From the NCBI GenBank assembly GCA_002788475.1, contig PFRK01000052.1, positions 1 to 8,647 on the forward strand: a stretch of 8,647 bases of DNA. The letters run 5' to 3'. The notes under the pieces were generated by a model. It saw nothing but the letters and a program-made list of their open reading frames with translations. It searched no databases and was not told the DNA's origin. This stretch comes from Candidatus Nomurabacteria bacterium CG_4_9_14_0_2_um_filter_32_10. GTDB taxonomy: Bacteria > Patescibacteriota > Minisyncoccia > Phycocordibacterales > UBA9973. Positions within the stretch are counted from its first letter, which is position 1. Each line of letters begins with the position of its first letter. This document shows, one piece after another, positions 1 to 6,393 of this stretch. Made by a program: the position numbers and the translations under genes.

Positions 1-15
1 GGACAAGTAAACAAA

Positions 16-1377
16 TCATTTAAGTTTCTTAATAATATTAAGAAACATGTCATTACGTTCATATTCATTATTAAATTGTCCAAAGGATGCAAAAGCTGGA
101 GAGAAAAGAATAATATCCTCGCGTGAGGCAAGGCCTAACGCAGTTTTTACAGCTTTATTTAAATCTTTTATTTTTTTATGCTGAATTTTTATTTTATAAT
201 TTTTAAATATTTTATCTGTTCCAGAACCAGGAATAAACACCACTGCTTTACAGAAAGTATTTAATACATTTACAAAAATACTTAAATCAAGATTCTTATC
301 TGACCCACCACAAATCAGAATTATTTTACCCTCCTTCCCTTCCTGAAAAAGAGCTTTAATGCCGGCAATGGTCGCTTCGGACGTCGTAGCATTATTATCG
401 TTATAAACCTTAACACCCTTTATTTGTTTTACGTATTGCAACCTACCTTCCAGTCCTTTGAATTTTTTGACTGCATTTTTTATTTTAGATATAGGAATTT
501 TAAACAACCCAGCCACTTCCACAGCACAAGCTAAATTCTCCCTCTGGTGTTCTCCGGGAACAATAAATTTATAACCTGATAATTTCTTAATATCAGCTAT
601 GATCATCTTACTTTTATTTTTTTTATTAATTAATTTTCTTACATGTGGTCGGACAATTAAATAATCTCTCTCTTTTTGATATTTAAAAATATTAGCTTTG
701 TCAGAAAAATATTTCTGCATATTGCCACCATAAAAATTCATATGATCGGGCATAAAAGAAGTAAAAACTGAAATATGTGGAGATATCTTTGCATCACCAA
801 AACCTTGTAATTGCCAAGAATCAAGTTCGGCAACTAATATGTCTCCTGCTTTAACTTTTTTAAGTAGTGGCAATGTGGCCACACCACGTACATTCCCACC
901 TATATGTACTTTTACTCCTAAAAATTTCTCGTTTTGTTTTAGAATTTCATAAGTTAATGCAGTAATCATACTCTTACCTCTAGTTCCTGTGATTCCAATC
1001 AATATGACTTCTGGTGCACATTTAATAAACAAAGACACATCCATTTCTATTGGAATCCCATTTTTTTGTGCTTCTTTTATATAAATAGAATCAAGAGGCA
1101 CACCAGCTGCTTTTATTATCATATCTCTATTCCGAAAGTCTGCCAAGCGATGTTTGCCTAAAACAAATTTTATTTTTATTTTATTTTTAATTCGTAATTC
1201 GTAATTCGTAATTTCTTCTACTGAAGCCTTGAGTTGTTCTTTTGTCTTCAAGTCAGTAACTATCAAATCAGCACCACATTCTGCTAAAAATTTAGTATAT
1301 CCCAAACCACGCCCCAAAAGCCCCAAGCCCATAACTGTAATTTTTTTATCTTTAAAATATGCACAAAAGTCGTTCAT
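16..1377 (-). CDS. murD: UDP-N-acetylmuramoylalanine--D-glutamate ligase (MurD)
   Basis: This cytoplasmic ligase adds D-Glu to UDP-MurNAc-L-Ala in peptidoglycan precursor synthesis, using ATP. At 453 aa it has the normal family length. The N-terminal Rossmann-like UDP-binding domain shows ITVMGLGLLGRG (about residues 13-24) and the TD pair near 41-42. The Mur-ligase P-loop is GITGTRGKS, with Arg and Ser where GTNGKT is common. The C-terminal domain has YNDNNATTSEAT, matching the MurD NDSKATN signature, and an ICGGSDKNLDLS segment. A heptamer tandem repeat encodes ITNYELRIK at about residues 56-64, which looks like extra sequence in a loop. The ATG start is supported by an extended -10 box ending 6 nt upstream and the lack of a Shine-Dalgarno sequence. 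It lies downstream of murE in the same direction but across a 160-bp gap. Family assignment is firm. Confidence 0.95.
   Translation of the reverse strand: MNDFCAYFKDKKITVMGLGLLGRGLGYTKFLAECGADLIVTDLKTKEQLKASVEEITNYELRIKNKIKIKFVLGKHRLADFRNRDMIIKAAGVPLDSIYIKEAQKNGIPIEMDVSLFIKCAPEVILIGITGTRGKSMITALTYEILKQNEKFLGVKVHIGGNVRGVATLPLLKKVKAGDILVAELDSWQLQGFGDAKISPHISVFTSFMPDHMNFYGGNMQKYFSDKANIFKYQKERDYLIVRPHVRKLINKKNKSKMIIADIKKLSGYKFIVPGEHQRENLACAVEVAGLFKIPISKIKNAVKKFKGLEGRLQYVKQIKGVKVYNDNNATTSEATIAGIKALFQEGKEGKIILICGGSDKNLDLSIFVNVLNTFCKAVVFIPGSGTDKIFKNYKIKIQHKKIKDLNKAVKTALGLASREDIILFSPAFASFGQFNNEYERNDMFLNIIKKLK
1189..1213. repeat. Heptamer tandem repeat AATTCGT x3 inside murD
   Basis: Three perfect copies of AATTCGT are followed by a partial AATT. 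Three copies make 21 nt, so the array keeps the reading frame and codes for T-N-Y-E-L-R-I-like residues in MurD (about 56-64). From general knowledge, ATTACGA-type heptamer arrays occur dispersed in many bacterial genomes. Here the array sits inside an essential gene. Confidence 0.8.
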
Positions 1378-1383
1378 AAGTCT

Positions 1384-1394
1384 ATATTAACACA
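1384..1394 (-). promoter_or_regulatory. Extended -10 promoter of murD (leaderless)
   Basis: The minus strand reads TGTGTTAATAT, an extended TG-T-TAATAT -10 element. Exactly 6 nt separate the hexamer from the murD ATG, which places the expected transcription start on the A of the start codon. No convincing -35 box is visible, as is usual for extended -10 promoters. The same 11-mer precedes secA. Confidence 0.7.
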
Positions 1395-1441
1395 AGAAGC
1401 TTGTTCCAAAAAGAGTTTTTGAAAGCCTTGCGCAGGAGATT

Positions 1442-1476
1442 AGAAAATAAAGAAAATACTCTTTCTATTATTTTCT
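1442..1476. other. AT-rich hairpin in the murE-murD gap
   Basis: AGAAAATAA (1442-1450) pairs with TTATTTTCT (1468-1476). The stem continues with AGAAA (1451-1455) against TTTCT (1462-1466) around one bulged A, leaving a 6-nt loop. It lies after murE and before the murD promoter. It has no GC-rich stem with a U-tract, so it is not a textbook terminator. Confidence 0.5.
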
Positions 1477-1484
1477 TGATCGAC

Positions 1485-1522
1485 AAGCAGTTCGCTGGCA
1501 AAGCTTTGCCAGATAGATTGCT
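1485..1522. repeat. Perfect 18-bp palindrome with outer arms, murE 3' flank
   Basis: CTGGCAAAGCTTTGCCAG (1495-1512) is perfectly self-complementary. Outer arms AAGCA (1485-1489) and TGCTT (1518-1522) can extend the pairing across 5-nt symmetric gaps. It sits just downstream of the murE stop. It may be another member of the dispersed palindromes, or a 3'-end stabilising or terminating structure. No T-run follows it on the minus strand. Confidence 0.65.
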
Positions 1523-1537
1523 TTATAAAAATTGCTT

Positions 1538-2830
1538 TTAGGAATAAGCCTTTCGAAACTCCTCCATATCATCAAAATGATGTTTCGCTCCCTTGATTTC
1601 TTGATATTCTTCATGCCCTTTCCCAGCACAGAGAATTATATCCCCCTTTTGAGCCATTTCTGCAGCCTCTTCTATCGCTAAACGACGGTCTGCTATAGTT
1701 ATAACCTTTACTGTTTCCTCATGAGCTAAATCACTCTTCATATCATCAATGATTTTATCTGGATTCTCACTTCTAGGATTATCTGATGTAAATATAGCAA
1801 TATCAGACAAACTTGCTCCAATTTTACCCATCTTTGAACGTTTTAATGGATCACGATCTCCACCACAACCAAATACAGATATAATCTTACTATTCTCAAA
1901 TTTTATCTCCCTTATTGTCAAAAGTACTTTTTCTAATGCATCTGGAGTATGAGCATAATCAATAATTACGATAACTCCACTTTGAGAAACATAATAATCA
2001 AAACGTCCACGAGGTGGTTCTATGTTTTCTAAAATTTTATTAACCTTTTTCCCGCCCGCTTCGCTATGCAAAGCATTGCGGGCAAGCATATCAAAACCTA
2101 ATAATTTGCAGGTGGCCCAAACAGCTAAAAGATTATAAGCATTAAATCTACCTAAAAGTTTCGAGCGAATTTTCTCCCCATTAAAATCAAGTTCCAAACC
2201 AGAAAAATCTAATTTTAAAATTTTTCCATAAAAATCTACAGCCTCTGTATCATTTCCAAAACCATAAAAAAACTTTTCTGCTTTGATACTATCTAACATT
2301 GCATTCCCGTGTTCATCATCAACATTAGAAAGAGCAAAAGCATTAGAAGGGAGCATTTCAAAAAATTTCTTTTTAGCTCTAAAATAATTTTCTAAATCTT
2401 TGTGATAATCTAGATGGTCATGCGTTAAATTTGTAAAAATTCCTCCAGCAAAATTTATCCCATTTACTCTTCCTTGATCGAGTGCATGTGAAGAAACTTC
2501 CATAAAAACGTACTCACAACCCTCTTTTACCATCTTGGAGAGAATTCTATTTAAATATATGGGATCTGGAGTAGTACCCGGGCCTTTTTCATCTTGAGAT
2601 ATAACATTGCCTGCAAAACCAATAATATTTTCTACGGTACTAATAAGCCCAGCTTTATATCCTAATGCAGACGTAACTCTAAAAAGAAGCGTCGCCACCG
2701 TTGTCTTGCCATTAGTACCTGTGACTCCTATAATTTTCAACTTTTTTGAAGAATTACCAAAAAAATGCCATAGAGCCATGGTAGATACTAATCTTCTTTT
2801 TATTCTAAATTTTTTAAAAAACTTTAACAT
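1538..2830 (-). CDS. murE: UDP-N-acetylmuramoyl-tripeptide synthetase (MurE), short N-terminus
   Basis: This cytoplasmic enzyme adds the third residue of the peptidoglycan stem peptide to UDP-MurNAc-L-Ala-D-Glu. Visible motifs in order are P-loop GVTGTNGKTT (about 35-44), TTPDP, SSHALDQGRV, THDHLDYH, DYAHTPDALEKVL, GCGGDRDPLKR, DNPRSENP and GKGHEEYQ. DNPR is the signature of meso-diaminopimelate-adding MurE, so meso-DAP is the likely substrate. At 430 aa it lacks roughly 70 residues of the usual N-terminal UDP-binding domain. The P-loop follows only about 34 residues, which are basic and hydrophobic (LKFFKKFRIKRR). Short MurE forms like this are, to my knowledge, common in CPR bacteria. A GC-rich palindrome inserts about 13 residues (near 247-260) between the central and C-terminal domains. 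The ATG lies 1 nt after the DUF1653 stop codon, so the two are probably translationally coupled. Confidence 0.92.
   Translation of the reverse strand: MLKFFKKFRIKRRLVSTMALWHFFGNSSKKLKIIGVTGTNGKTTVATLLFRVTSALGYKAGLISTVENIIGFAGNVISQDEKGPGTTPDPIYLNRILSKMVKEGCEYVFMEVSSHALDQGRVNGINFAGGIFTNLTHDHLDYHKDLENYFRAKKKFFEMLPSNAFALSNVDDEHGNAMLDSIKAEKFFYGFGNDTEAVDFYGKILKLDFSGLELDFNGEKIRSKLLGRFNAYNLLAVWATCKLLGFDMLARNALHSEAGGKKVNKILENIEPPRGRFDYYVSQSGVIVIIDYAHTPDALEKVLLTIREIKFENSKIISVFGCGGDRDPLKRSKMGKIGASLSDIAIFTSDNPRSENPDKIIDDMKSDLAHEETVKVITIADRRLAIEEAAEMAQKGDIILCAGKGHEEYQEIKGAKHHFDDMEEFRKAYS
2051..2090. repeat. GC-rich palindromic element inside murE
   Basis: GCCCGC (2054-2059) pairs with GCGGGC (2078-2083), and an inner ATGC-AAA-GCAT stem fills the loop. 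It is GC-rich in an AT-rich gene and in frame. It encodes roughly ARNALHSEAGGKK at the junction to the MurE C-terminal domain, which canonical MurE proteins lack. It resembles the elements at 2863 and 6432. Confidence 0.7.
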
Positions 2831-2831
2831 T

Positions 2832-3137
2832 TTATTTTTTTCTTGGTTTTATTAAGATTTTTCCCGCCTGCATCAGCTTTGGCGTTGGAAGCAATGCGGG
2901 CAGGTGTTTAATTTTTTTAAATCTTTCAACTTTTTTACTTGCCCGTCCTTTGGCGTGACCATTTAAAATAATTCTTTCCAAAAACATCTTCTTTGGTCTA
3001 GCCCAAACAACCCCATCTTCTAAATGAATATAAATTACCATCGGCTCCAAAGTTTCACTATTTAAAGCCTCCGCAATAACTTTCGCCTTAGTCCCCTTAT
3101 AATGTTTATAAATTCCCCCAATTTCTAATTTTTGCAT
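2832..3137 (-). CDS. DUF1653 domain protein
   Basis: This is a 101-residue protein of unknown function. Residues 6-55 match the DUF1653 pattern as I know it: G-x-YKHYKG, then a segment ending SETLEPMVIYIHLEDG, then VWARPKKMFLE. DUF1653 proteins are usually about 70-80 aa. The extra basic C-terminal tail (residues 60-101, rich in K and R) includes LPALLPTP, encoded by a GC-rich palindrome at 2863-2905, so the tail is probably repeat-derived. The gene is 48 bp downstream of secA and 1 nt upstream of murE, so it sits in an operon-like arrangement with murE. No Shine-Dalgarno sequence is visible before the ATG. Biochemical function is not known to me. Confidence 0.8.
   Translation of the reverse strand: MQKLEIGGIYKHYKGTKAKVIAEALNSETLEPMVIYIHLEDGVVWARPKKMFLERIILNGHAKGRASKKVERFKKIKHLPALLPTPKLMQAGKILIKPRKK
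2863..2905. repeat. Decayed GC-rich palindromic element in the DUF1653 gene
   Basis: CCCGC (2863-2867) and GCGGG (2896-2900) form the arms, with GCAT/ATGC pairing inside and CCTGC/GCAGG as alternative arms. The copy is imperfect compared with 6432-6470. It stays in frame and codes for part of the C-terminal extension (about residues 78-92). Confidence 0.6.
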
Positions 3138-3160
3138 AAATTTTTTATTTTTCTTAACCT

Positions 3161-3166
3161 ATCATA
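3161..3166 (-). promoter_or_regulatory. Possible -10 box for DUF1653-murE
   Basis: The minus strand has TATGAT, 23 nt before the DUF1653 ATG, in the 48-bp gap after secA. It would give a leader of about 17 nt, unlike the leaderless arrangement elsewhere. No terminator is visible after secA, so read-through from secA is an equally good explanation. Confidence 0.3.
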
Positions 3167-3185
3167 TATGCTAGATTAAAACTTA

Positions 3186-5759
3186 TTAGTTAATCAATGA
3201 TTTATGATGCTGAGGAGCATTGATGAGTCCACATTTTTTAAATTTATAGACCTCCCCTGTAGAAGGGTTAATCGCCCCACAAGGACAAGGGTCATTTCGC
3301 CCGATGTTCAAATAACTATCTTTGGAAACACCCGAATTTTTTGTATCAGAAAACTCAGAAGGCTCATTATGGCTAGTAATTAAAGTTTGTTTTGGCCCCT
3401 CGGATTCGGCTTTAATATTCACCTTATTTTCAACGTTAATAGTCTCTATCAATGAAAAAACCTGCTCCTTAAAGGCTTCCTCCATTCCCTTAAACATCAT
3501 CAAACCATCTTTTTTATATTCGACAATAGGCTCTCGTTGACCATAAGCTCGCAAATTTACTGACGAACGCAAGTAATCCATCGCTTCCAAATGCTCCATC
3601 CAGAGGGTGTCGGTAGTATAAAGAGCAATTCTTCTGACAGTTTCAAAAAATGCTTCTTCACCTATTTTATTTCTTTTTTCCCCAACGATCTCTGATGTCG
3701 GGACTCCGATCCCTTCGGGCGTCGGGGCTTTTTTCTCTTTCCATTCTATTATGTCTTTCAGCAAGTTTTCAATTTCTTTTTTATCAGCTTGCATCATTTT
3801 TTGTCTTCTCTCATAAATAATTTTACGCTGATGATTCATAACATCGTCATACTCGAGTGTATTTTTTCTAGCATCAAAATGAAAACCTTCTATTTTAGCT
3901 TGAGCTCCTTCAAGTGATCTACTAATAAAACCATTCTCAATAGGAACATCTTCTGGTATACCAAAACGTCCCATCATAGTTTTTATTCTTTCTGATCCAA
4001 AAACACGCATTAAATCATCTTCAAGTGAAACATAAAATTGAGTCTCACCTGGATCTCCTTGTCTACCAGCACGACCTCGAAGCTGATTGTCTATTCTTCT
4101 AGCCTCATGCCGTTCAGTACCAAGCACAAATAATCCACCAACACTTTTTACAAATTCATATTCTTCTACAATTTGTGGATTACCTCCAAGTTTAATATCG
4201 ATTCCGCGACCTGCCATATTCGTGGCTATGGTCACTGCACCTCTATGACCAGCTTGAGCGATTATCTCACCTTCCTTTTCATGATTCTTAGCATTTAAGA
4301 TTGTGTGCTGTACACCTTCTTGTTTTAAATAAGTCGAGAGGAGTTCATTTTTTTCAATTGAGATTGTTCCAATTAAAACTGGCTGACCTCCTTGATTTAA
4401 TTCTTTAACTCTTTTAGCAATGGCTTGAAGTTTTCCTTTTTCACTTTGAAAAATTAAATCCGAATGATCTTTTCGAACCACTGGCCGATTTGTAGGTATC
4501 ACTATTACATCTAGTCCATAAACTTTCAAAAATTCTTCAGCTGAGGTTTCTGCTGTACCTGTCATCCCAGATAATTTTTTATAAAATCTAAAATAATTTT
4601 GAAATGTAATAGAACCAGAAGAACGAGTTTCTTTTTCAATTTTTACACCTTCTTTTGCCTCAATCGCCTGATGAATTCCTTCAGACCATCTTCGGCCTGG
4701 TTGGAGACGTCCAGTAAAAGGATCAACAATAATCACTTCTCCTTCCTTGACTACGTAATCCTTGTCACGTTCAAAAATAGCTTGTGCTTTAACAGCCGTT
4801 TCCAAATGGTGCACATATTTGATGCCTTTTTCAGTATAAATATTATCAACTCCAAGTAATTTTTCAGCCTTACTTATACCTTCATCAGTTAAAGTTATTG
4901 CTCTCAATTTTTCATCTACTTCATAGTCGGTATCTCTTTTCAATTGTTTAGCAATTTTATAAAATTTAACATAAAAATCCTCAGAATCACCAGAAGCAGA
5001 AGAAATAATAAGTGGGGTACGCGCCTCATCTATTAAAATAGAATCCACCTCATCAACTATCGCAAAAAAATGCCCTCTCTGGACTAGATCATTCATAGAC
5101 GTAGCTAGATTATCACGTAAATAATCAAAACCATATTCATGGTTCGTGCCATAAGTTATATCTGTATTATATGCATCTTTACGTGAGCATGGTTTTAAAA
5201 AATCATAAACAATCCTAAACTCTCCAACTGTATCTCGTTCTTTATCTTCTTCTATATGTTTAGGATCATACAAATAAGAAACATTTTGAGAATTAATAAC
5301 ACTTACAGAGAGTCCTAAAAAATTATAAACTTGCCCCATTAAAACCGCATCTCTGCGTGCCAAATAATCATTGACTGTTATCAAATGTGTTCCCTTACCA
5401 GTTAAAGCATTTAAATAAAGTGGCAAAGTTGCAACATTTGTTTTTCCTTCTCCAGTCTTCATCTCAGCTATCTTACCTTCATGTAAAGCTATACCACCAA
5501 CAAGTTGCACATCATAAAGTCTAATTCCTAATGTTCTTTTTTCTGCTTCTCTAACTAAAGCAAATGCCTCTGGTAAAATATCATCTAGAGTTTCACCTTT
5601 TTCTAATCTATCTTTAAATTCTTGTGTTTTCTTCGGAAAGTCCCCATCTACCAACTTTGAAATATCAGCCTCAAAAGCATTGATTTTAGCCACTATCTCT
5701 CTAGTGTTTTTAATAAATTTAGAGCTCGTATCACCAAATATTTTACTATAAAGACTCAT
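3186..5759 (-). CDS. secA: Preprotein translocase ATPase SecA
   Basis: This ATPase motor drives preproteins through SecYEG at the membrane. At 857 aa it is near normal length. In order it shows Walker A MKTGEGKT (100-107), the preprotein cross-linking region with NHEYGFDYLRDNLA, Walker B DEVDS (236-240) followed by ILIDEARTPLI, the NBD2 motif NMAGRGIDIKLGG, RAGRQGDPGETQF, and the scaffold motif LWMEHLEAMDYLR. The helical wing region appears short, and a repeat element encoding about residues 675-690 lies inside it. The C-terminal zinc motif is unusual: CPCG (825-828) is separated from KKCG (841-844) by an NPSTGEVY insertion. The normal adjacent fourth Cys/His is a Gly, although HH occurs at 851-852. 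The ATG start is fixed by an extended -10 box 7 nt upstream. Confidence 0.97.
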   Translation of the reverse strand: MSLYSKIFGDTSSKFIKNTREIVAKINAFEADISKLVDGDFPKKTQEFKDRLEKGETLDDILPEAFALVREAEKRTLGIRLYDVQLVGGIALHEGKIAEMKTGEGKTNVATLPLYLNALTGKGTHLITVNDYLARRDAVLMGQVYNFLGLSVSVINSQNVSYLYDPKHIEEDKERDTVGEFRIVYDFLKPCSRKDAYNTDITYGTNHEYGFDYLRDNLATSMNDLVQRGHFFAIVDEVDSILIDEARTPLIISSASGDSEDFYVKFYKIAKQLKRDTDYEVDEKLRAITLTDEGISKAEKLLGVDNIYTEKGIKYVHHLETAVKAQAIFERDKDYVVKEGEVIIVDPFTGRLQPGRRWSEGIHQAIEAKEGVKIEKETRSSGSITFQNYFRFYKKLSGMTGTAETSAEEFLKVYGLDVIVIPTNRPVVRKDHSDLIFQSEKGKLQAIAKRVKELNQGGQPVLIGTISIEKNELLSTYLKQEGVQHTILNAKNHEKEGEIIAQAGHRGAVTIATNMAGRGIDIKLGGNPQIVEEYEFVKSVGGLFVLGTERHEARRIDNQLRGRAGRQGDPGETQFYVSLEDDLMRVFGSERIKTMMGRFGIPEDVPIENGFISRSLEGAQAKIEGFHFDARKNTLEYDDVMNHQRKIIYERRQKMMQADKKEIENLLKDIIEWKEKKAPTPEGIGVPTSEIVGEKRNKIGEEAFFETVRRIALYTTDTLWMEHLEAMDYLRSSVNLRAYGQREPIVEYKKDGLMMFKGMEEAFKEQVFSLIETINVENKVNIKAESEGPKQTLITSHNEPSEFSDTKNSGVSKDSYLNIGRNDPCPCGAINPSTGEVYKFKKCGLINAPQHHKSLIN
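3697..3734. repeat. Palindromic coding element in secA (family shared with 6785-6835)
   Basis: The segment contains GATCCCTTCGGGCGTCGGGG and a CCGA/TCGG stem. It aligns over about 37 bases, with only a few mismatches, to the element in the ATP-grasp gene at 6797-6835. Both copies are read on the same strand and in the same frame, giving K-A-P-T-P-E-G-I-G-V-P-T here and K-V-P-T-P-K-G-V-G-I-L-T there. The two host proteins are unrelated, so the shared peptide comes from the element. Confidence 0.8.
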
Positions 5760-5766
5760 AATAGAT

Positions 5767-5777
5767 ATATTAACACA
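5767..5777 (-). promoter_or_regulatory. Extended -10 promoter of secA (leaderless)
   Basis: The minus strand has TGTGTTAATAT, identical to the element before murD. Seven nt separate the hexamer from the secA ATG, and no Shine-Dalgarno sequence fits in between. It lies immediately after the terminator of the upstream small gene, so secA appears to be its own transcription unit. Confidence 0.7.
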
Positions 5778-5793
5778 AAATAGGGTGAAAACT

Positions 5794-5824
5794 AAAAAAT
5801 CCCTCTGCCTTTCAGCTAAGGGAT
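5794..5824 (-). terminator. Rho-independent terminator after the Lys/Ala-rich peptide gene
   Basis: On the minus strand ATCCCT (5824-5819) pairs with AGGGAT (5804-5799). An inner CTG/CAG pair follows after a TAG bulge, and a T-run (5799-5794) follows the stem. It lies about 20 nt after the stop codon of the small gene and just before the secA promoter. Confidence 0.75.
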
Positions 5825-5844
5825 CTCTTAGAAGTGGGAAAAAA

Positions 5845-5913
5845 CTATGCTCGCTTCTTTCCCTTTTTTGCTGCCTTTTTTGCTACCTTCTTTGCTTTCT
5901 TTTTTGCTGCCAT
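5845..5913 (-). CDS. 22-residue Lys/Ala-rich histone H1-like peptide
   Basis: The ORF reads MAAKKKAKKVAKKAAKKGKK then R-A and stop, so 12 of 22 residues are Lys or Arg and most others are Ala. Repeated AxKK units resemble the C-terminal tail of histone H1 and the bacterial Hc1/AlgP-like tails that bind DNA or RNA non-specifically. A nucleoid or RNA-binding role is an inference from composition only. Support for a real gene: it has its own terminator 20 nt downstream, a long non-coding upstream region, and a clear bias to Lys/Ala codons. The ATG has no Shine-Dalgarno sequence. The frame stays open for 10 codons upstream, but no other ATG is there. It might instead be the remnant of a longer protein. 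Confidence 0.6.
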   Translation of the reverse strand: MAAKKKAKKVAKKAAKKGKKRA

Positions 5914-5921
5914 TTTTTTAG

Positions 5922-5933
5922 TCGCGTACGCGA
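5922..5933. promoter_or_regulatory. 12-bp perfect palindrome TCGCGTACGCGA upstream of the small peptide gene
   Basis: This self-complementary GC-rich 12-mer stands in extremely AT-rich DNA, 8 nt upstream of the ATG at 5913. It could be a binding site for a dimeric regulator or a small hairpin controlling translation. No function is proven by the sequence. Confidence 0.4.
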
Positions 5934-6075
5934 AATTATTTTTTTAATTTAGTTTGCAATAATACGACCTCAAAATATTTTATTAAATTAAAAAAAATAT
6001 TTTTAAATAATTATTGCGGAAACATATTAATTATCTCGCATAACAAAAAATAATACAACACTTTTTTAACAAAAC

Positions 6076-6084
6076 TGTGGATAA
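6076..6084. other. DnaA-box-like site TGTGGATAA
   Basis: TGTGGATAA is the exact complement of the consensus DnaA box TTATCCACA. It is the only perfect copy I found in the window. It is embedded in AT-rich DNA close to a hairpin and 13-bp direct repeats, which resembles replication-origin architecture. A single box is weak evidence. Confidence 0.4.
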
Positions 6085-6088
6085 CTTC

Positions 6089-6123
6089 CAATTTTCTTTT
6101 TGTAAAACAAAATTAGAAAATTG
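6089..6123. repeat. Long AT-rich hairpin
   Basis: CAATTTTCT (6089-6097) pairs with AGAAAATTG (6115-6123). Inside, TTTTGT (6098-6103) pairs with ACAAAA (6107-6112) around an AAA loop, and TT (6113-6114) is bulged. The inverted repeat is 15 bp in total and perfect apart from the bulge. It begins 4 nt after the DnaA-box-like site. Confidence 0.65.
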
Positions 6124-6187
6124 AGGATCCCGTATAAAATTTTTGATTAAAAAAATTAAAGTAAAAAAATAATTTTAAAAATTAGAA

Positions 6188-6213
6188 ATTAATATAAATC
6201 ATTAATATAAATT
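6188..6213. repeat. Two tandem 13-bp repeats ATTAATATAAAT(C/T)
   Basis: Two adjacent 13-mers are identical except for the last base. They are AT-only apart from a single C, and could act as an easily melted segment. Low complexity makes chance occurrence possible. Confidence 0.5.
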
Positions 6214-6250
6214 AAAAAATTTTGTATAGGATAAAATAAAACCACGAAAC

Positions 6251-6280
6251 AAAGCAAAGCAAAGCAAAGCAAAGCAAAGC
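6251..6280. repeat. Pentanucleotide microsatellite (AAAGC)x6
   Basis: Six perfect copies of AAAGC, preceded by a variant GAAAC. On the minus strand this is GCTTT x6, lying downstream of the hairpin RNA candidate. Short tandem arrays of this type are prone to slippage. Confidence 0.9.
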
Positions 6281-6312
6281 TTGGTACGGGGCTAGAAATT
6301 ATTTTCACTTGA

Positions 6313-6387
6313 AGCGGGTGATGGCTAAACTCCAACATATGTGCCTATGTGAGTGCGACCACCCGCTACAGATAAAAACAATACTAC
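6313..6387 (-). ncRNA. Candidate small structured RNA
   Basis: On the minus strand a TG-A-TATAAT promoter predicts a transcript starting at about 6387. Positions 6367-6313 then form a long hairpin. AGCGGGTG pairs with CACCCGCT (6360-6367 with 6313-6320). After an internal loop ACTC pairs with GAGT (6351-6354 with 6329-6332). ACATA then pairs with TATGT (6346-6350 with 6335-6339) around a 6-nt loop. No ORF overlaps it convincingly. It does not match tmRNA, SRP, RNase P or 5S rRNA landmarks that I know. The 3' end is undefined. It could also be the leader of a long transcript toward the gene at 5913. Confidence 0.4.
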
Positions 6388-6393
6388 ATCTAA

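Larger units (their letters stand above)
5934..6250. other. Gene-free AT-rich tract with inverted repeats
   Basis: No plausible ORF on either strand. It holds an inverted repeat GCAATAAT (5956-5963) / ATTATTGC (6010-6017), with AAAATATTTT copies nested inside. It also holds a DnaA-box-like site, the hairpin at 6089-6123 and a 13-bp direct repeat, all listed separately. Several AT-rich -10-like sequences occur on the minus strand before the small peptide gene, and I cannot pick one. Confidence 0.6.

Noticed and set aside
1749..5000. Plus-strand ORFs at 1749-1952, 2607-2855, 3322-3540 and 4599-4859
   Set aside because: All lie antisense inside murE or secA, whose motifs are unambiguous, and none has a supporting promoter or domain.
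6251..6280. CRISPR-like or iteron array
   Set aside because: The units are 5 bp with no spacers, so this is a simple microsatellite.
6313..6387. tmRNA, SRP RNA, RNase P or 5S rRNA
   Set aside because: No T-loop near a 3' end, no GGAA SRP tetraloop motif, no RNase P conserved core and no 5S landmarks are present.
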